Shown piece by piece: positions 40,486 through 48,570 of a DNA stretch of 64,000 nucleotides. The notes below the pieces were generated by a model that did no database searches, was not told where the DNA came from, and worked only from the letters and a program-made list of their open reading frames with translations. A program made the position numbers and the translations under genes. How positions within the stretch are numbered: position 1 is the first letter of the stretch; each line of letters begins with the position of its first letter. Source of the DNA: Candidatus Omnitrophota bacterium (GTDB lineage: Bacteria; Omnitrophota; Koll11; 1-14-0-20-64-10); assembly GCA_023818695.1 (NCBI GenBank), contig JAMWCF010000001.1:248001-312000 (forward strand), written 5' to 3'.

Positions 40486-41830
40486 TAAAGCGAAGCGTCT
40501 GAAAGCGGAGATCCTGGAGAAGGTCCGGGCCTATTACGGGCTGGCGCACGGGAGCCCGCCGTTCGTTCCCGGCCGCAGCAAAGTCCCCTACGCCGGCCGG
40601 GTTTTCGGCCCCGAGGAACTGGTCAACCTCGTTGACAGCTCCCTCGATTTCTGGCTGACCCTCGGCTCTTACGGCGACCAGTTTGAAAAACGGATGCGCG
40701 GCTTTTTCGGGGCCAGCGATTTCGTGCTGACCAATTCCGGGTCGACCGCCAACCTGCTGGCCGTGATGACGCTGACCTCCCCGCAGATCAAGGACCCCCT
40801 GCGGCCGGGCGACGAGGTCATCACCTGCGCGGTCGGCTTCCCGACAACGGTCGCCCCTCTGGTCCACGGCGGCCTCGTGCCGGTCTTCATCGACGCCGAG
40901 GTGGGAACTTACAACATTAACCCGGGGCTGATTGAAGAAGCTATCACGGACAAAACGCGGGCGATCATGATCGCCCATACGCTGGGGATTCCCTGCGACA
41001 TGGATGTCATCACCGGAATCGCAAAACGGCATAACCTCTACCTGATCGAAGACTGCTGCGATGCCTTGGGAGGAACATTCCGGGAGCAGAAAGTCGGGAC
41101 ATTCGGAAACCTGGCGACCTTGAGCTTCTATCCGGCCCACCAGATCACGCTGGGGGAGGGGGGCGGGCTGGTGGTCAACCGGGGAGGGATTCTCCCAAAA
41201 ACGGCCCGTTCGATCCGGGACTGGGGGCGCGACTGCTGGTGCCCAACCGGGGTCTCCAACACCTGCGGTAAGCGTTTCGACTGGGAACTGGGTGGGCTGC
41301 CCAAGGGCTACGACCACAAATACATCTATTCCAACATCGGCTACAACTTCAAACCGACTGACCTCCAAGCGGCCATCGGGATGGCGCAGATCGAGAGGAT
41401 CGGTGATTTCGTGGAAAAGAGGCGTCGCAATTTTGAAACGCTCTACCAGGGACTGGCCCCGTTCTCGGACCGACTCATTTTGCCCGTGCGGGACAAGCGG
41501 GCTAATCCCTCCTGGTTCGGTTTTCCGGTCACTGTCACCAATTCGGTCTCCAAAAACGACCTGGTCCAGCATCTTGAAGGAGCAGGAATAGAAACACGCT
41601 CCATCTTCGGTGGAAACCTGATCCGCCAGCCCGCTTACCAGAAGATCCGGGCGCGCGTCCCCCGGGAAACACCCGAGGCGGACCGGATTATGAGAGATAC
41701 CTTTTTTATCGGTGTTTACCCGGGGCTGACGGAGGAGATGATCGCTTACGTCCTGGAAACCTTCAGGCGTTTTTTCGGCGCGCCGCAGCGAGGTACCGGT
41801 TGCCAGGAAAAGCAGAAGGTGATAAGCTAA
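40475..41830 (+). CDS. rfbH: CDP-4-keto-6-deoxyglucose 3-dehydrase (E1)
   Basis: PMP- and iron-sulfur-dependent C3 deoxygenase of CDP-3,6-dideoxyhexose synthesis. The 451-residue DegT-fold product has the diagnostic change of the Schiff-base lysine to histidine, His222 in YPAHQITLGEGGG. It has [2Fe-2S] cysteines Cys254, Cys256 and Cys264 (spacing C-x-C-x7-C) plus Cys194/195 in EDCCDALGG. The N-terminal FVPGRSKVPYAGRVF is also typical. The reductase E3 (AscD/RfbI) that normally supplies electrons is not in the window. It ends 25 nt before the next gene. Confidence 0.96.
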   Translation: METDKAKRLKAEILEKVRAYYGLAHGSPPFVPGRSKVPYAGRVFGPEELVNLVDSSLDFWLTLGSYGDQFEKRMRGFFGASDFVLTNSGSTANLLAVMTLTSPQIKDPLRPGDEVITCAVGFPTTVAPLVHGGLVPVFIDAEVGTYNINPGLIEEAITDKTRAIMIAHTLGIPCDMDVITGIAKRHNLYLIEDCCDALGGTFREQKVGTFGNLATLSFYPAHQITLGEGGGLVVNRGGILPKTARSIRDWGRDCWCPTGVSNTCGKRFDWELGGLPKGYDHKYIYSNIGYNFKPTDLQAAIGMAQIERIGDFVEKRRRNFETLYQGLAPFSDRLILPVRDKRANPSWFGFPVTVTNSVSKNDLVQHLEGAGIETRSIFGGNLIRQPAYQKIRARVPRETPEADRIMRDTFFIGVYPGLTEEMIAYVLETFRRFFGAPQRGTGCQEKQKVIS

Positions 41831-41855
41831 CATTTTAAGCAATAAGGGGATATGA

Positions 41856-42953
41856 ATGGAGAATCAAGAGCTTTCCCGCTATCGCGGCAAGAGGATACTG
41901 ATCACCGGCGGTACCGGTTCGTGGGGAACCGAACTGATTTCCCACATTCTCCCGCACCAACCGGCTGAAATCCGGATCTACAGCAGGGGAGAGGCCCAGC
42001 AGGTCATCTCCAAGCGCCGTTTTGAAAATCATCCGGCGTTACGCTATGTCGTCGGGGACGTCCGGGACAAGACCCGTCTGGACCTCGCCATGCACGGGAT
42101 GGATATCGTTTTCCACCTCGCCGCCCTCAAACACGTGCCTGTCTGCGAAGAGAACCCGTGGGAAACCGTGATGACAAACGTCATCGGGACACAGAACGTC
42201 ATCAATGCCGCGATCCATTGCCACGTGGAAAAAGTGATCTACGTGGCCAGTGACAAGGGGGTGGATCCCCTGAACCTGTACGGGGTCACCAAGTTGACGT
42301 CGGAAAAGCTGATCGTCGCCGCCAACAACATGGCCCCGACGGTTTTTTCTTGCTATCGGGCCGGCAACGTGATCGGGACCAGCGGCTCAGTCATCCCGCT
42401 CTTCAGGGAGCAGATCCTGCGGCTGGGGGAGGTCACCATCACCGACCCAAACATGACCCGGTTCTTCATCCCACTGCGGATGGCGATCGCATCCCTCATC
42501 CATGCCGAATCGCAGGCGGTGGGCGGAGAGACCTTCGTCCTGAAAATGAAGTCAATCCGGATTTCAGACCTCGCCGAACTGATGAGCAGGGAATTAAGCC
42601 CGAAAAAAAGGGTGACCGTCAAGCAGATCGGCATCCGTCCGGGAGAAAAGCTCCACGAGCTGCTCATTTCCCGCAACGAGGCCGCCAGGGCCATCGACAT
42701 CGGGGAATTTTACGTCATCATGCCTCTGGTGGACATCCCGAAGCTGAACGAACGGTATGAAAACGAGCCCCGTGGAATCCCCGGAGAGTATTCCTCGGAG
42801 AACGCCAAACTGTTCACCCAGGAAGACTTCACGGAGCTCTTGAGAGCCGAGGGATGGCTCGATCCGGATCATCCCTCCCCCTATCTAAGCCGCTTGAGCG
42901 AGGAACAGCTGCGCCACATTTACGCGGCGAACAAGTGGCTGGGCTTAAGCTAA
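41856..42953 (+). CDS. UDP-N-acetylglucosamine 4,6-dehydratase family (PseB/CapE-like)
   Basis: Soluble Polysacc_synt_2-family SDR of 365 residues. It likely acts as a 4,6-dehydratase (possibly 5-inverting) on UDP-GlcNAc. The start of the SDR domain is ITGGTGSWGTELISHIL. LAALKHVPVCEENPWE and VASDKGVDPLNLYGVTKL carry the PseB/CapE-type Lys and active-site residues. YRAGNVIGTSGSVIP and GIRPGEKLHE are hallmarks of this group. AAGGGG precedes the ATG by about 8 nt. Its product is the natural precursor for the PseG-, GNAT- and PseI-like enzymes at 47542-57071, or for CapF-type sugars with the cupin that follows directly. Confidence 0.88.
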   Translation: MENQELSRYRGKRILITGGTGSWGTELISHILPHQPAEIRIYSRGEAQQVISKRRFENHPALRYVVGDVRDKTRLDLAMHGMDIVFHLAALKHVPVCEENPWETVMTNVIGTQNVINAAIHCHVEKVIYVASDKGVDPLNLYGVTKLTSEKLIVAANNMAPTVFSCYRAGNVIGTSGSVIPLFREQILRLGEVTITDPNMTRFFIPLRMAIASLIHAESQAVGGETFVLKMKSIRISDLAELMSRELSPKKRVTVKQIGIRPGEKLHELLISRNEAARAIDIGEFYVIMPLVDIPKLNERYENEPRGIPGEYSSENAKLFTQEDFTELLRAEGWLDPDHPSPYLSRLSEEQLRHIYAANKWLGLS

Positions 42954-43367
42954 ATGGCAGCCCGCCCCGTTCCGTCAACTGGAAAAGAAAAACCGGCCTT
43001 TCAGATCGACCGAAAAGCAGATGAAAGGGGCTGGCTCGTTGAAATCTTTTCCCATGAAATGCCCAGGGGCCTTATCTACGCTTTTCAGTCGAAACCGGGC
43101 GCAGTACGGGGAAGGCATTACCACAAGCGCAAGTCGGAGTGGTTCTGCGTTCTCCGGGGCAAGATCCGAGTAACCCTCAAGGATACAACCACCGGCGAGA
43201 TCTCCGAACATGAGTTGAACGGCCAGACGGCGACCTACAAGCTGTTCGTCCCGCCCGGGTTCACTCACACCTTCACGACGATCGGCCCGGAAGATTCCAT
43301 CGTGGTGGCCTATGTCAATGAGACGTTCGACCCCAAAGACCCGGACACCTTTCCGGACACCATATGA
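42954..43367 (+). CDS. Cupin sugar isomerase/epimerase (CapF C-terminal/WxcM-like)
   Basis: A 137-residue single-domain cupin. The metal-binding histidines are in RGRHYHKRKSEWF, followed by VLRGKIRVTLKD and VPPGFTHTF. It resembles the C-terminal cupin domain of CapF and sugar 3,4-ketoisomerases. The start codon follows the dehydratase stop with no gap, so the two are expected to act in succession, for example in making a UDP-L-FucNAc-type sugar. The SDR half of CapF is not fused to it, and which other SDR could complement it is open. Confidence 0.8.
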   Translation: MAARPVPSTGKEKPAFQIDRKADERGWLVEIFSHEMPRGLIYAFQSKPGAVRGRHYHKRKSEWFCVLRGKIRVTLKDTTTGEISEHELNGQTATYKLFVPPGFTHTFTTIGPEDSIVVAYVNETFDPKDPDTFPDTI

Positions 43368-44149
43368 TCAATAACCAGCAAAAAATTCTCGTTCTGATCC
43401 CGGCCTACAACGCATCGCGGACGATTCGCAAGGTCCTGACGCAGATTCCCAGACCTCCCGTGGACGCCGTCGCTGTCGTGGATGACGGATCCTCCGATAA
43501 TACCGCCCAGGAAATTCAGTCGGCGAAACAGGCGATCCTGATAAAACATCCCAAAAACCGGGGCTACGGCGGCGCGCAGAAGACGCTTCATCGTTTCGCC
43601 CTCGAGCACCAGGCCCCCTACAGCGTCATCCTCCATGCCGACGGCGGCCATTTCCCGAATGAGATCCCGCAGATCGTGGAACCGCTGCTGAAGGGCGAAG
43701 CGGACGTGGTGGTTGGTTCCAGGATTATGGGGATCTACCAGACGGTTCGGCCGTTCCTTGGCTCCAAGATGCTGGGGGCCTCCCTGTGGGGGCCGATGCC
43801 TGGCTACAAGTTCGTCGCTAACAGGATCCTCTCCACCATCCAGAACATCTTTCTCGGCACCCGGTTCCTCGAATTTCACAGCGGTTTCCGGGCCATCACA
43901 AAGGAGGCCTTATCCAAAATTCCTCTTGATCGTCTTGGGAACTGGTACCTGTTCGACACGGAGTTCGTCGTCGCGTGTCACAGGGCTGGTTTGAGAATCA
44001 AGGAGGTCCCGGCGGGAACTTATTACAACCCGGAAGCCGGTTCAAAGGTTCCCTCCGTCCGATATGGGTTGGCGATCCTCGAGTACGCCTTTAAAGACTG
44101 GCTCCACCGGCACTTCAGCGGCCGGAGAAACGGTATCGCTTCCTCCTAG
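43364..44149 (+). CDS. Glycosyltransferase family 2 (polyprenyl-phosphate sugar synthase-like)
   Basis: GT2 enzyme of 261 residues resembling dolichol-phosphate mannose synthase and related Und-P-sugar synthases. It has LVLIPAYNASRTI, VDDGSSDNTAQE, KNRGYGGAQKTLHRFAL, LHADGGHFPNEIP (metal site) and GSRIMGIYQT. FHSGFRAITKEAL and FDTEFVVACHRAGL are also conserved. No C-terminal membrane domain is present. It is followed by a polytopic GT-C-like protein, the usual user of polyprenyl-phosphate sugars, so a two-gene transfer system at the periplasmic face is plausible. Confidence 0.88.
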   Translation: MINNQQKILVLIPAYNASRTIRKVLTQIPRPPVDAVAVVDDGSSDNTAQEIQSAKQAILIKHPKNRGYGGAQKTLHRFALEHQAPYSVILHADGGHFPNEIPQIVEPLLKGEADVVVGSRIMGIYQTVRPFLGSKMLGASLWGPMPGYKFVANRILSTIQNIFLGTRFLEFHSGFRAITKEALSKIPLDRLGNWYLFDTEFVVACHRAGLRIKEVPAGTYYNPEAGSKVPSVRYGLAILEYAFKDWLHRHFSGRRNGIASS

Positions 44150-44156
44150 GGTCTGG

Positions 44157-45428
44157 GTGGACCCGGGGGCGAAATACCGGTGGCCTCTCTATCTCCTTCT
44201 GCTCCTGTGCTTCTTTACCCGCCTTAGCTTCATCCGGCAAATTCCCGCCGAGGATTTCTTCTACCCCGATGGAACAGATTATTCCCGCGTTGCTTCGGCC
44301 ATCACGCAGGGGGAGGGATTCTACCCACCGGAGATGAAGCCGGTGATCGCCTACCGGGCGCCGCTGTATTGCTTTTTCCTGGGAGGGGTCTACTGGCTCT
44401 TCGGGATCGAAAATCTCACCGCCGTTCGACTGGTCCATTGCTTTCTGGCGATGCTGACCGGATGGATCATCTACCTGATCTCCGAAAGGATATGGGGAGC
44501 GGCCGGCGGACTGTTGTCCCTCTTCATCTTCTCGATCCATCCCTTTTTCGTCTACCATGCGGCGACTATTGCGCCGGAGATCGTCTTCACCCTTTTTGTC
44601 GTTTTGACTTATTACTTCCTCTTCCGCCTCTTTGACGAAAAGACCGCCTTTTTGGCGATCCTAGCCGGCATCCCACTGGGGCTGGCGGCTTTGACGAAGG
44701 GGACCGTTCTTCTGCTCGGTCCGGCTGCCGCGCTGACCATCTTCTCTTTCACCAAGGCGAACTGGGGCAGGCGGCTGGGGTTGGTGTTCCTGCTGGGTTC
44801 CATGAGTCTCCTGGTGATCTCCCCCTTGAGTTACTGGATCTACAAACGGTGGAACCAAGTCTCGCTCATGCTGGACGGTTCCGGTATGAACTTCTGGATC
44901 GCCAATTCCCCGCATTCCGCCCATATTTTTAAAGCGAAAACAGCCAGCCAATTCCGAAGCGCCCAGCAACACCTCTGGATGGAAGTCCTGCCGGCGATGT
45001 CGAAACGGCTCGAACACTTGAGTCCCGGCGACCGGGACCGAATCTACTACAAGATGGGATGGCGGGAATTCGAGAAGAATCCGGAACGATCCCTCTGGTT
45101 GATGGCCGAACGGTTCAGGATTTTCTGGAGGCCGTGGGTCCATCCTCTGGCTTACGGCCCGAAGGAGGTCTTCCTGTCCGGAATCGCCTCTTTGCCTTTG
45201 TTTTTTATCGGTTTTCTTTACCTGTTTTCCCGGTTCCGGGCGAAAACGCCGGAGGCCTGCTTCACGGTCCTTTCCATCATCTTGATTACGCTCGTCGTCG
45301 GCATGGTCAACAACACTGAAATCCGGTTCCGAGTTCCTCTCATTGACACGCTCCTGATCGTCTACGCCGGAGGCCTGATCGGTTCCGTTTTCCCCGGCTC
45401 CGAGCCTTATCCGAAACGACCTGCATGA
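44157..45428 (+). CDS. Polytopic membrane glycosyltransferase (GT39/ArnT-like)
   Basis: Inner-membrane protein of about 423 residues with some nine to eleven hydrophobic segments. The first periplasmic loop has PDGTDYSRVA, with an Asp in the position of the GT-C catalytic acid, and YRAPLYCFFLG. LAALTKGTVLL and MVNNTEIRFRVPLIDTLLIVYAG near the C-terminus are common in GT39-type proteins. Probably transfers a sugar from a polyprenyl phosphate, perhaps one made by the preceding GT2. The start is uncertain: GTG at 44157 is the first plausible codon after the upstream stop and precedes the first membrane helix. Confidence 0.75.
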   Translation: MDPGAKYRWPLYLLLLLCFFTRLSFIRQIPAEDFFYPDGTDYSRVASAITQGEGFYPPEMKPVIAYRAPLYCFFLGGVYWLFGIENLTAVRLVHCFLAMLTGWIIYLISERIWGAAGGLLSLFIFSIHPFFVYHAATIAPEIVFTLFVVLTYYFLFRLFDEKTAFLAILAGIPLGLAALTKGTVLLLGPAAALTIFSFTKANWGRRLGLVFLLGSMSLLVISPLSYWIYKRWNQVSLMLDGSGMNFWIANSPHSAHIFKAKTASQFRSAQQHLWMEVLPAMSKRLEHLSPGDRDRIYYKMGWREFEKNPERSLWLMAERFRIFWRPWVHPLAYGPKEVFLSGIASLPLFFIGFLYLFSRFRAKTPEACFTVLSIILITLVVGMVNNTEIRFRVPLIDTLLIVYAGGLIGSVFPGSEPYPKRPA

Positions 45429-46807
45429 AGCGGCCTGTCCTCCTTGCGTTGGCGGTCGCCCTCTGGGCGGTCTGCCGGTTCTTGGTCCCAGCGGGAATGC
45501 CGTTGCTGCTTGCCGGTCTTGGTTTCGTGTTGACGCGGCGGGCCTGCAGGGCATTCCTCCTCGATCCCTCTTCAGAAAGAGTCGTCCTGGCTTCTTATGT
45601 GGTCAAGACCACCGCCTCCTTCCTGCTTTACGGCATCTCCCTGTTCTCCCTGCCAGTCCTCCAATCATTGCAGCTTGGAAACGGATTCTGGTCGATCGCC
45701 TGGGATGGGGTGGCGTACCACCAATACGCGCAAGTCATGCGGCAAGCCCTGCTCCACCTGGACTTCTCGGCGGTTCAAGCGCTCCGGCTGCCGGCCGGCA
45801 CCATCTCCATGTCGGGATACCTGGGCGGAATCTACCTGCTGGCCGGCTCCACGCCGCTGAACGGAATCCTCTTGAACAGCTGGTGGGCAACGGCGGGGCT
45901 TATCGCCGCTTTTCTACTGGCCGTACAGCTGCGCATCCCCTCCGGGTCGATCCCCACAATCCTCCTGCCGATCGCTTTCTGGCCCTCCGCCATTCTCTGG
46001 TCGACCCAGCTTCTGAAAGACGTTATCATCCTCTCCCTGGTCCTCATCACCTGCGCGCTGTTCCTCTTTCTCTGGCACCCAGGGGAAGAGGAACGCCGCA
46101 TGAACCGGATGGGATGGCTCTTCCTGACTCTTTCGGTCCTCCTTCTTTCCACTTTCAGAAATTACACGTCCCTCATCCTGGCTTCCTGCATCTTTTTGGA
46201 TTTTCTCTTTTTCGCCGTCTGGAAGTCGAAAACCTACGGACCCAGGGCACTCCTGCGCGGTGCCGGACTGACGGCGATCATTCTCACCTGTTCGATCAGT
46301 GGCTCCGCCATCGTTATCCGGGAGATCGGCATGGGGATGAAAGAGAAAAGCATTGCCGGCCTCTCGCAGCGCCTGCCGGAGTATGCCGGAGAACTGCGCA
46401 GAGGGCTCATGAAAACTCCAGGCTCTGCCCTAGTGGCGCCTGACCAGCCGCCGGCCCAGATATCCTACCGGGCTGCAGATATCAGCCGAAACCTGGCGGC
46501 TGCCTTTTTCGCCCCTTTCCCCTGGCAATGGAAGAAGGAAGGGAATTGGTCGCTGATGAGGGTCGCCGCCGGTCTGGAGGCGCTGTTGATCTATCCGCTG
46601 GTGATTGGTCTTCTGATCTCATTGCCCCGTTTTTCGGTCCTGCAGGAAGGGCAGGGGTTCTTCCTGCTTCTGTTCGTCATCGTTCTGCCAACCACTTTGA
46701 GTGCGGTGATCCCGAACTTCGGATCGATGGCCCGGCTGCGGCTCCAATTCATTCTGCCGATGATCCTGCTCCTTGGAAAACTCCGGATGGCTTCTTCAAA
46801 CAGTTAG
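45425..46807 (+). CDS. Polytopic membrane protein, possible GT-C or polymerase-like
   Basis: A 460-residue protein with about ten hydrophobic segments. I do not recognise a defined family. The stretch FWPSAILWSTQLLKDVIIL resembles a WPS...LKD motif seen in membrane proteins of exopolysaccharide clusters, and FRNYTSLIL follows. A hydrophilic loop at about residues 300-355 is probably periplasmic. It overlaps the preceding GT39-like gene by 4 nt and ends the transcription unit before a promoter/operator region. A role in polymer assembly or sugar transfer is inferred from context only. Confidence 0.65.
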   Translation: MKRPVLLALAVALWAVCRFLVPAGMPLLLAGLGFVLTRRACRAFLLDPSSERVVLASYVVKTTASFLLYGISLFSLPVLQSLQLGNGFWSIAWDGVAYHQYAQVMRQALLHLDFSAVQALRLPAGTISMSGYLGGIYLLAGSTPLNGILLNSWWATAGLIAAFLLAVQLRIPSGSIPTILLPIAFWPSAILWSTQLLKDVIILSLVLITCALFLFLWHPGEEERRMNRMGWLFLTLSVLLLSTFRNYTSLILASCIFLDFLFFAVWKSKTYGPRALLRGAGLTAIILTCSISGSAIVIREIGMGMKEKSIAGLSQRLPEYAGELRRGLMKTPGSALVAPDQPPAQISYRAADISRNLAAAFFAPFPWQWKKEGNWSLMRVAAGLEALLIYPLVIGLLISLPRFSVLQEGQGFFLLLFVIVLPTTLSAVIPNFGSMARLRLQFILPMILLLGKLRMASSNS

Positions 46808-46823
46808 ACCGGTCTTAAAATCC

Positions 46824-46852
46824 TTGACATCTGCGCGGGGGCATTGTACGTT
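46824..46852 (+). promoter_or_regulatory. Promoter before the EPS regulator
   Basis: A perfect -35 TTGACA (46824-46829), a 17-nt spacer and a weak -10 TACGTT (46847-46852). It lies in the 87-nt gap 46808-46894. The -10 overlaps the left arm of a palindrome, so a bound regulator would block RNA polymerase. It is the only perfect TTGACA box I found at a suitable spacing in the intergenic sequences. Confidence 0.6.
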
Positions 46853-46869
46853 CATAAAATGAACATGCA
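46845..46869 (+). promoter_or_regulatory. Palindromic operator, probably autoregulatory
   Basis: Inverted repeat GTTCAT-AAA-ATGAAC (46850-46864), perfect over 6 bp. It extends to 11-nt arms with 9 of 11 matching (46845-46855 and 46859-46869). It covers the -10 and expected start site of the promoter and ends 25 nt before the ATG of a winged-helix regulator. This size and symmetry fit a dimeric MarR-type repressor. Confidence 0.6.
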
Positions 46870-46894
46870 GTGTAACTTCCGCTAACTCAAACAG

Positions 46895-47545
46895 ATGAAA
46901 CCAGATTCCTTCCGGGAATTGAAGGTTTTAGAGGAGATTTCCAGCAACACCGCCTCCACCCAGCGCCACCTGGCCCAGAAGCTCGGGGTCGCGCTGGGGC
47001 TGACCAACCTTATGATCAGGCGCTGCATTCAAAAAGGGTATCTGAAAGCGGTCAATGTCCGGAAAAACAGGATCCAATACCTCCTCACCCCAAAAGGGGT
47101 CGCCGAAAAGACCCGGTTAACCATCGAATACCTGGAATACTCCATGCACCTCTACCGCCGGGTCCGCCAGATCCTGAAGGAAACCCTGCAGGCCGTTTCG
47201 AAAAACGGCGGGAAAACGATCGTCTTCTTCGGACGGGGGGAGCTGTCGGAGATCACCTATCTGTCCGTCAAGGAAGCCGGCCTGAATATGGTAGCGATCG
47301 TCGACGATCAGACCTGCGGAGAATCGTTTCTCGGCCTGCCCGTCATCGAAACAAAAGCGCTGGCCCTCGTGCCGTTTGACTGCGGGATCGTCAGCTCCCT
47401 TAACAGCGGATGGGACAAGTCGAGCAAACAACTGGCCCGGTTCGGGATCCCGGAGGAAAAGATTATCGTGATCGAGCAGAATGGGGCCCAGATCAAGGCG
47501 GTCCCCTTCAAACAGAAAACGGAGCAGGAGCTGGTTCCTCTGTGA
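46895..47545 (+). CDS. EPS-associated MarR-type regulator with C-terminal CoA-binding-like domain
   Basis: A 216-residue DNA-binding protein. Residues 1-95 form a winged helix of the EPS-associated MarR type: TQRHLAQKLGVALGLTNLMI (recognition region), KGYLKAVNVRKNRIQYLLT (wing) and TPKGVAEKTRLTIEYL. Residues about 105-205 look like a small Rossmann/CoA-binding domain beginning TIVFFGRGELSEITYL and AIVDDQTCGESFLGLPV, similar to nucleotide-sensing domains in sugar transferases. That second domain could let it sense a nucleotide or sugar nucleotide. It follows a palindrome overlapping its own promoter, and its GTG-type overlap couples it to the PseG-like gene. Confidence 0.85.
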   Translation: MKPDSFRELKVLEEISSNTASTQRHLAQKLGVALGLTNLMIRRCIQKGYLKAVNVRKNRIQYLLTPKGVAEKTRLTIEYLEYSMHLYRRVRQILKETLQAVSKNGGKTIVFFGRGELSEITYLSVKEAGLNMVAIVDDQTCGESFLGLPVIETKALALVPFDCGIVSSLNSGWDKSSKQLARFGIPEEKIIVIEQNGAQIKAVPFKQKTEQELVPL

Positions 47546-48570
47546 GAGAAACCTCTGTGGTGTTCCGGGTGGCGGGTTCTCCCAGCGGAGGATTCGGGCA
47601 TATCCGCCGATGCTGGACCCTGGCTTCACACCTCCGGAATTTCGTCGGGAGGATCGGTTTCATCGCCTCCACCCCGGAGGCGGCACAGGTTCTCCGGAAA
47701 GCCGGCTTCGAAACCTGCGAAGAACCCTCTCCTTCAAGCATCGAAACCACCCTTCGGGTACTGCACCTGATTCCTTCGAAAAAACTCTGCGTGGCGGACG
47801 ACCCCTCCCTGACAACGAGCGATCTGGAAAGGTTGAGCAAGGCGGCGGCAACCATCTGTATCGACGATACCTGTGAAAGGGAATTCCCGGTCGAGATGGC
47901 CATCAACGGATCGGCCGGGGCCCAGTCGCTGCCGTACCGTGGCAGGAGGGACACCCGGTTCCTGCTCGGATCCGATTACATCATGCTGCGCCCCTGCTTC
48001 GAGCATCCCCCTCAGCGCCGCTGGACCCATGAGCCGCCGAAGAGGATCCTGGTTCTGACAGGCGGAGGGGAAGCCGGGCCCCTTTCGGAAATGATTGTCC
48101 GAATCGTGCGCGGATCTCTTCCGAAGATCCGCATCGATGTCGTGGGCGGGCCCCTTGGTTTTGGAATTTCGAAGACAGCGGAGCAGACCGCCGGCGTCAC
48201 GGCGCACCGGAACCCCGACGACATCCGCTCCCTCATGCTGGCGGCCGACATCGCAGTCAGCGGAGGAGGCCAAACCGCCTATGAGCTGGCCGCCACAGCC
48301 ACTCCCACCCTTGGAATCCTGGCGGCTCCCAACCAGCATGTGAACCTCAAGGGGCTCGCCTCGGCGGGAACCCTCCAGGACCTGGGATCTCCGGAGGACC
48401 CGGCCTTCGAAAAAAAATTAAGAGAAGCGGTTCTTCATCTGGCCGGCGACCCGCACAAACGCAGATGGATGGGAGAGGCCGGCAGATTCCTGGTGGACGG
48501 AAAAGGGACTCGGCGGGTCGCGGATGAAATCCTTCATTTGATCGAAGAAAAAGAGCTGACCCGGTCATGA
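47542..48570 (+). CDS. pseG: PseG-like UDP-sugar hydrolase
   Basis: GT-B-fold hydrolase of 342 residues. It probably removes UDP from a diacetamido-trideoxyhexose before condensation by a NeuB-type synthase. Conserved features are the N-terminal GGFGHIRRCWTLA (compare G-x-GH-x-x-RC in PseG), ICIDDTCERE, a LGSDYIMLRP segment before the second domain, LTGGGEAG, and the UDP-binding AVSGGGQTAYELAATATPTLG. GTG at 47542 overlaps the regulator stop. Partner candidates are the dehydratase at 41856, the acetyltransferase at 53979 and the synthase at 55944. It is divergent, so the exact substrate is uncertain. Confidence 0.78.
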   Translation: MRETSVVFRVAGSPSGGFGHIRRCWTLASHLRNFVGRIGFIASTPEAAQVLRKAGFETCEEPSPSSIETTLRVLHLIPSKKLCVADDPSLTTSDLERLSKAAATICIDDTCEREFPVEMAINGSAGAQSLPYRGRRDTRFLLGSDYIMLRPCFEHPPQRRWTHEPPKRILVLTGGGEAGPLSEMIVRIVRGSLPKIRIDVVGGPLGFGISKTAEQTAGVTAHRNPDDIRSLMLAADIAVSGGGQTAYELAATATPTLGILAAPNQHVNLKGLASAGTLQDLGSPEDPAFEKKLREAVLHLAGDPHKRRWMGEAGRFLVDGKGTRRVADEILHLIEEKELTRS

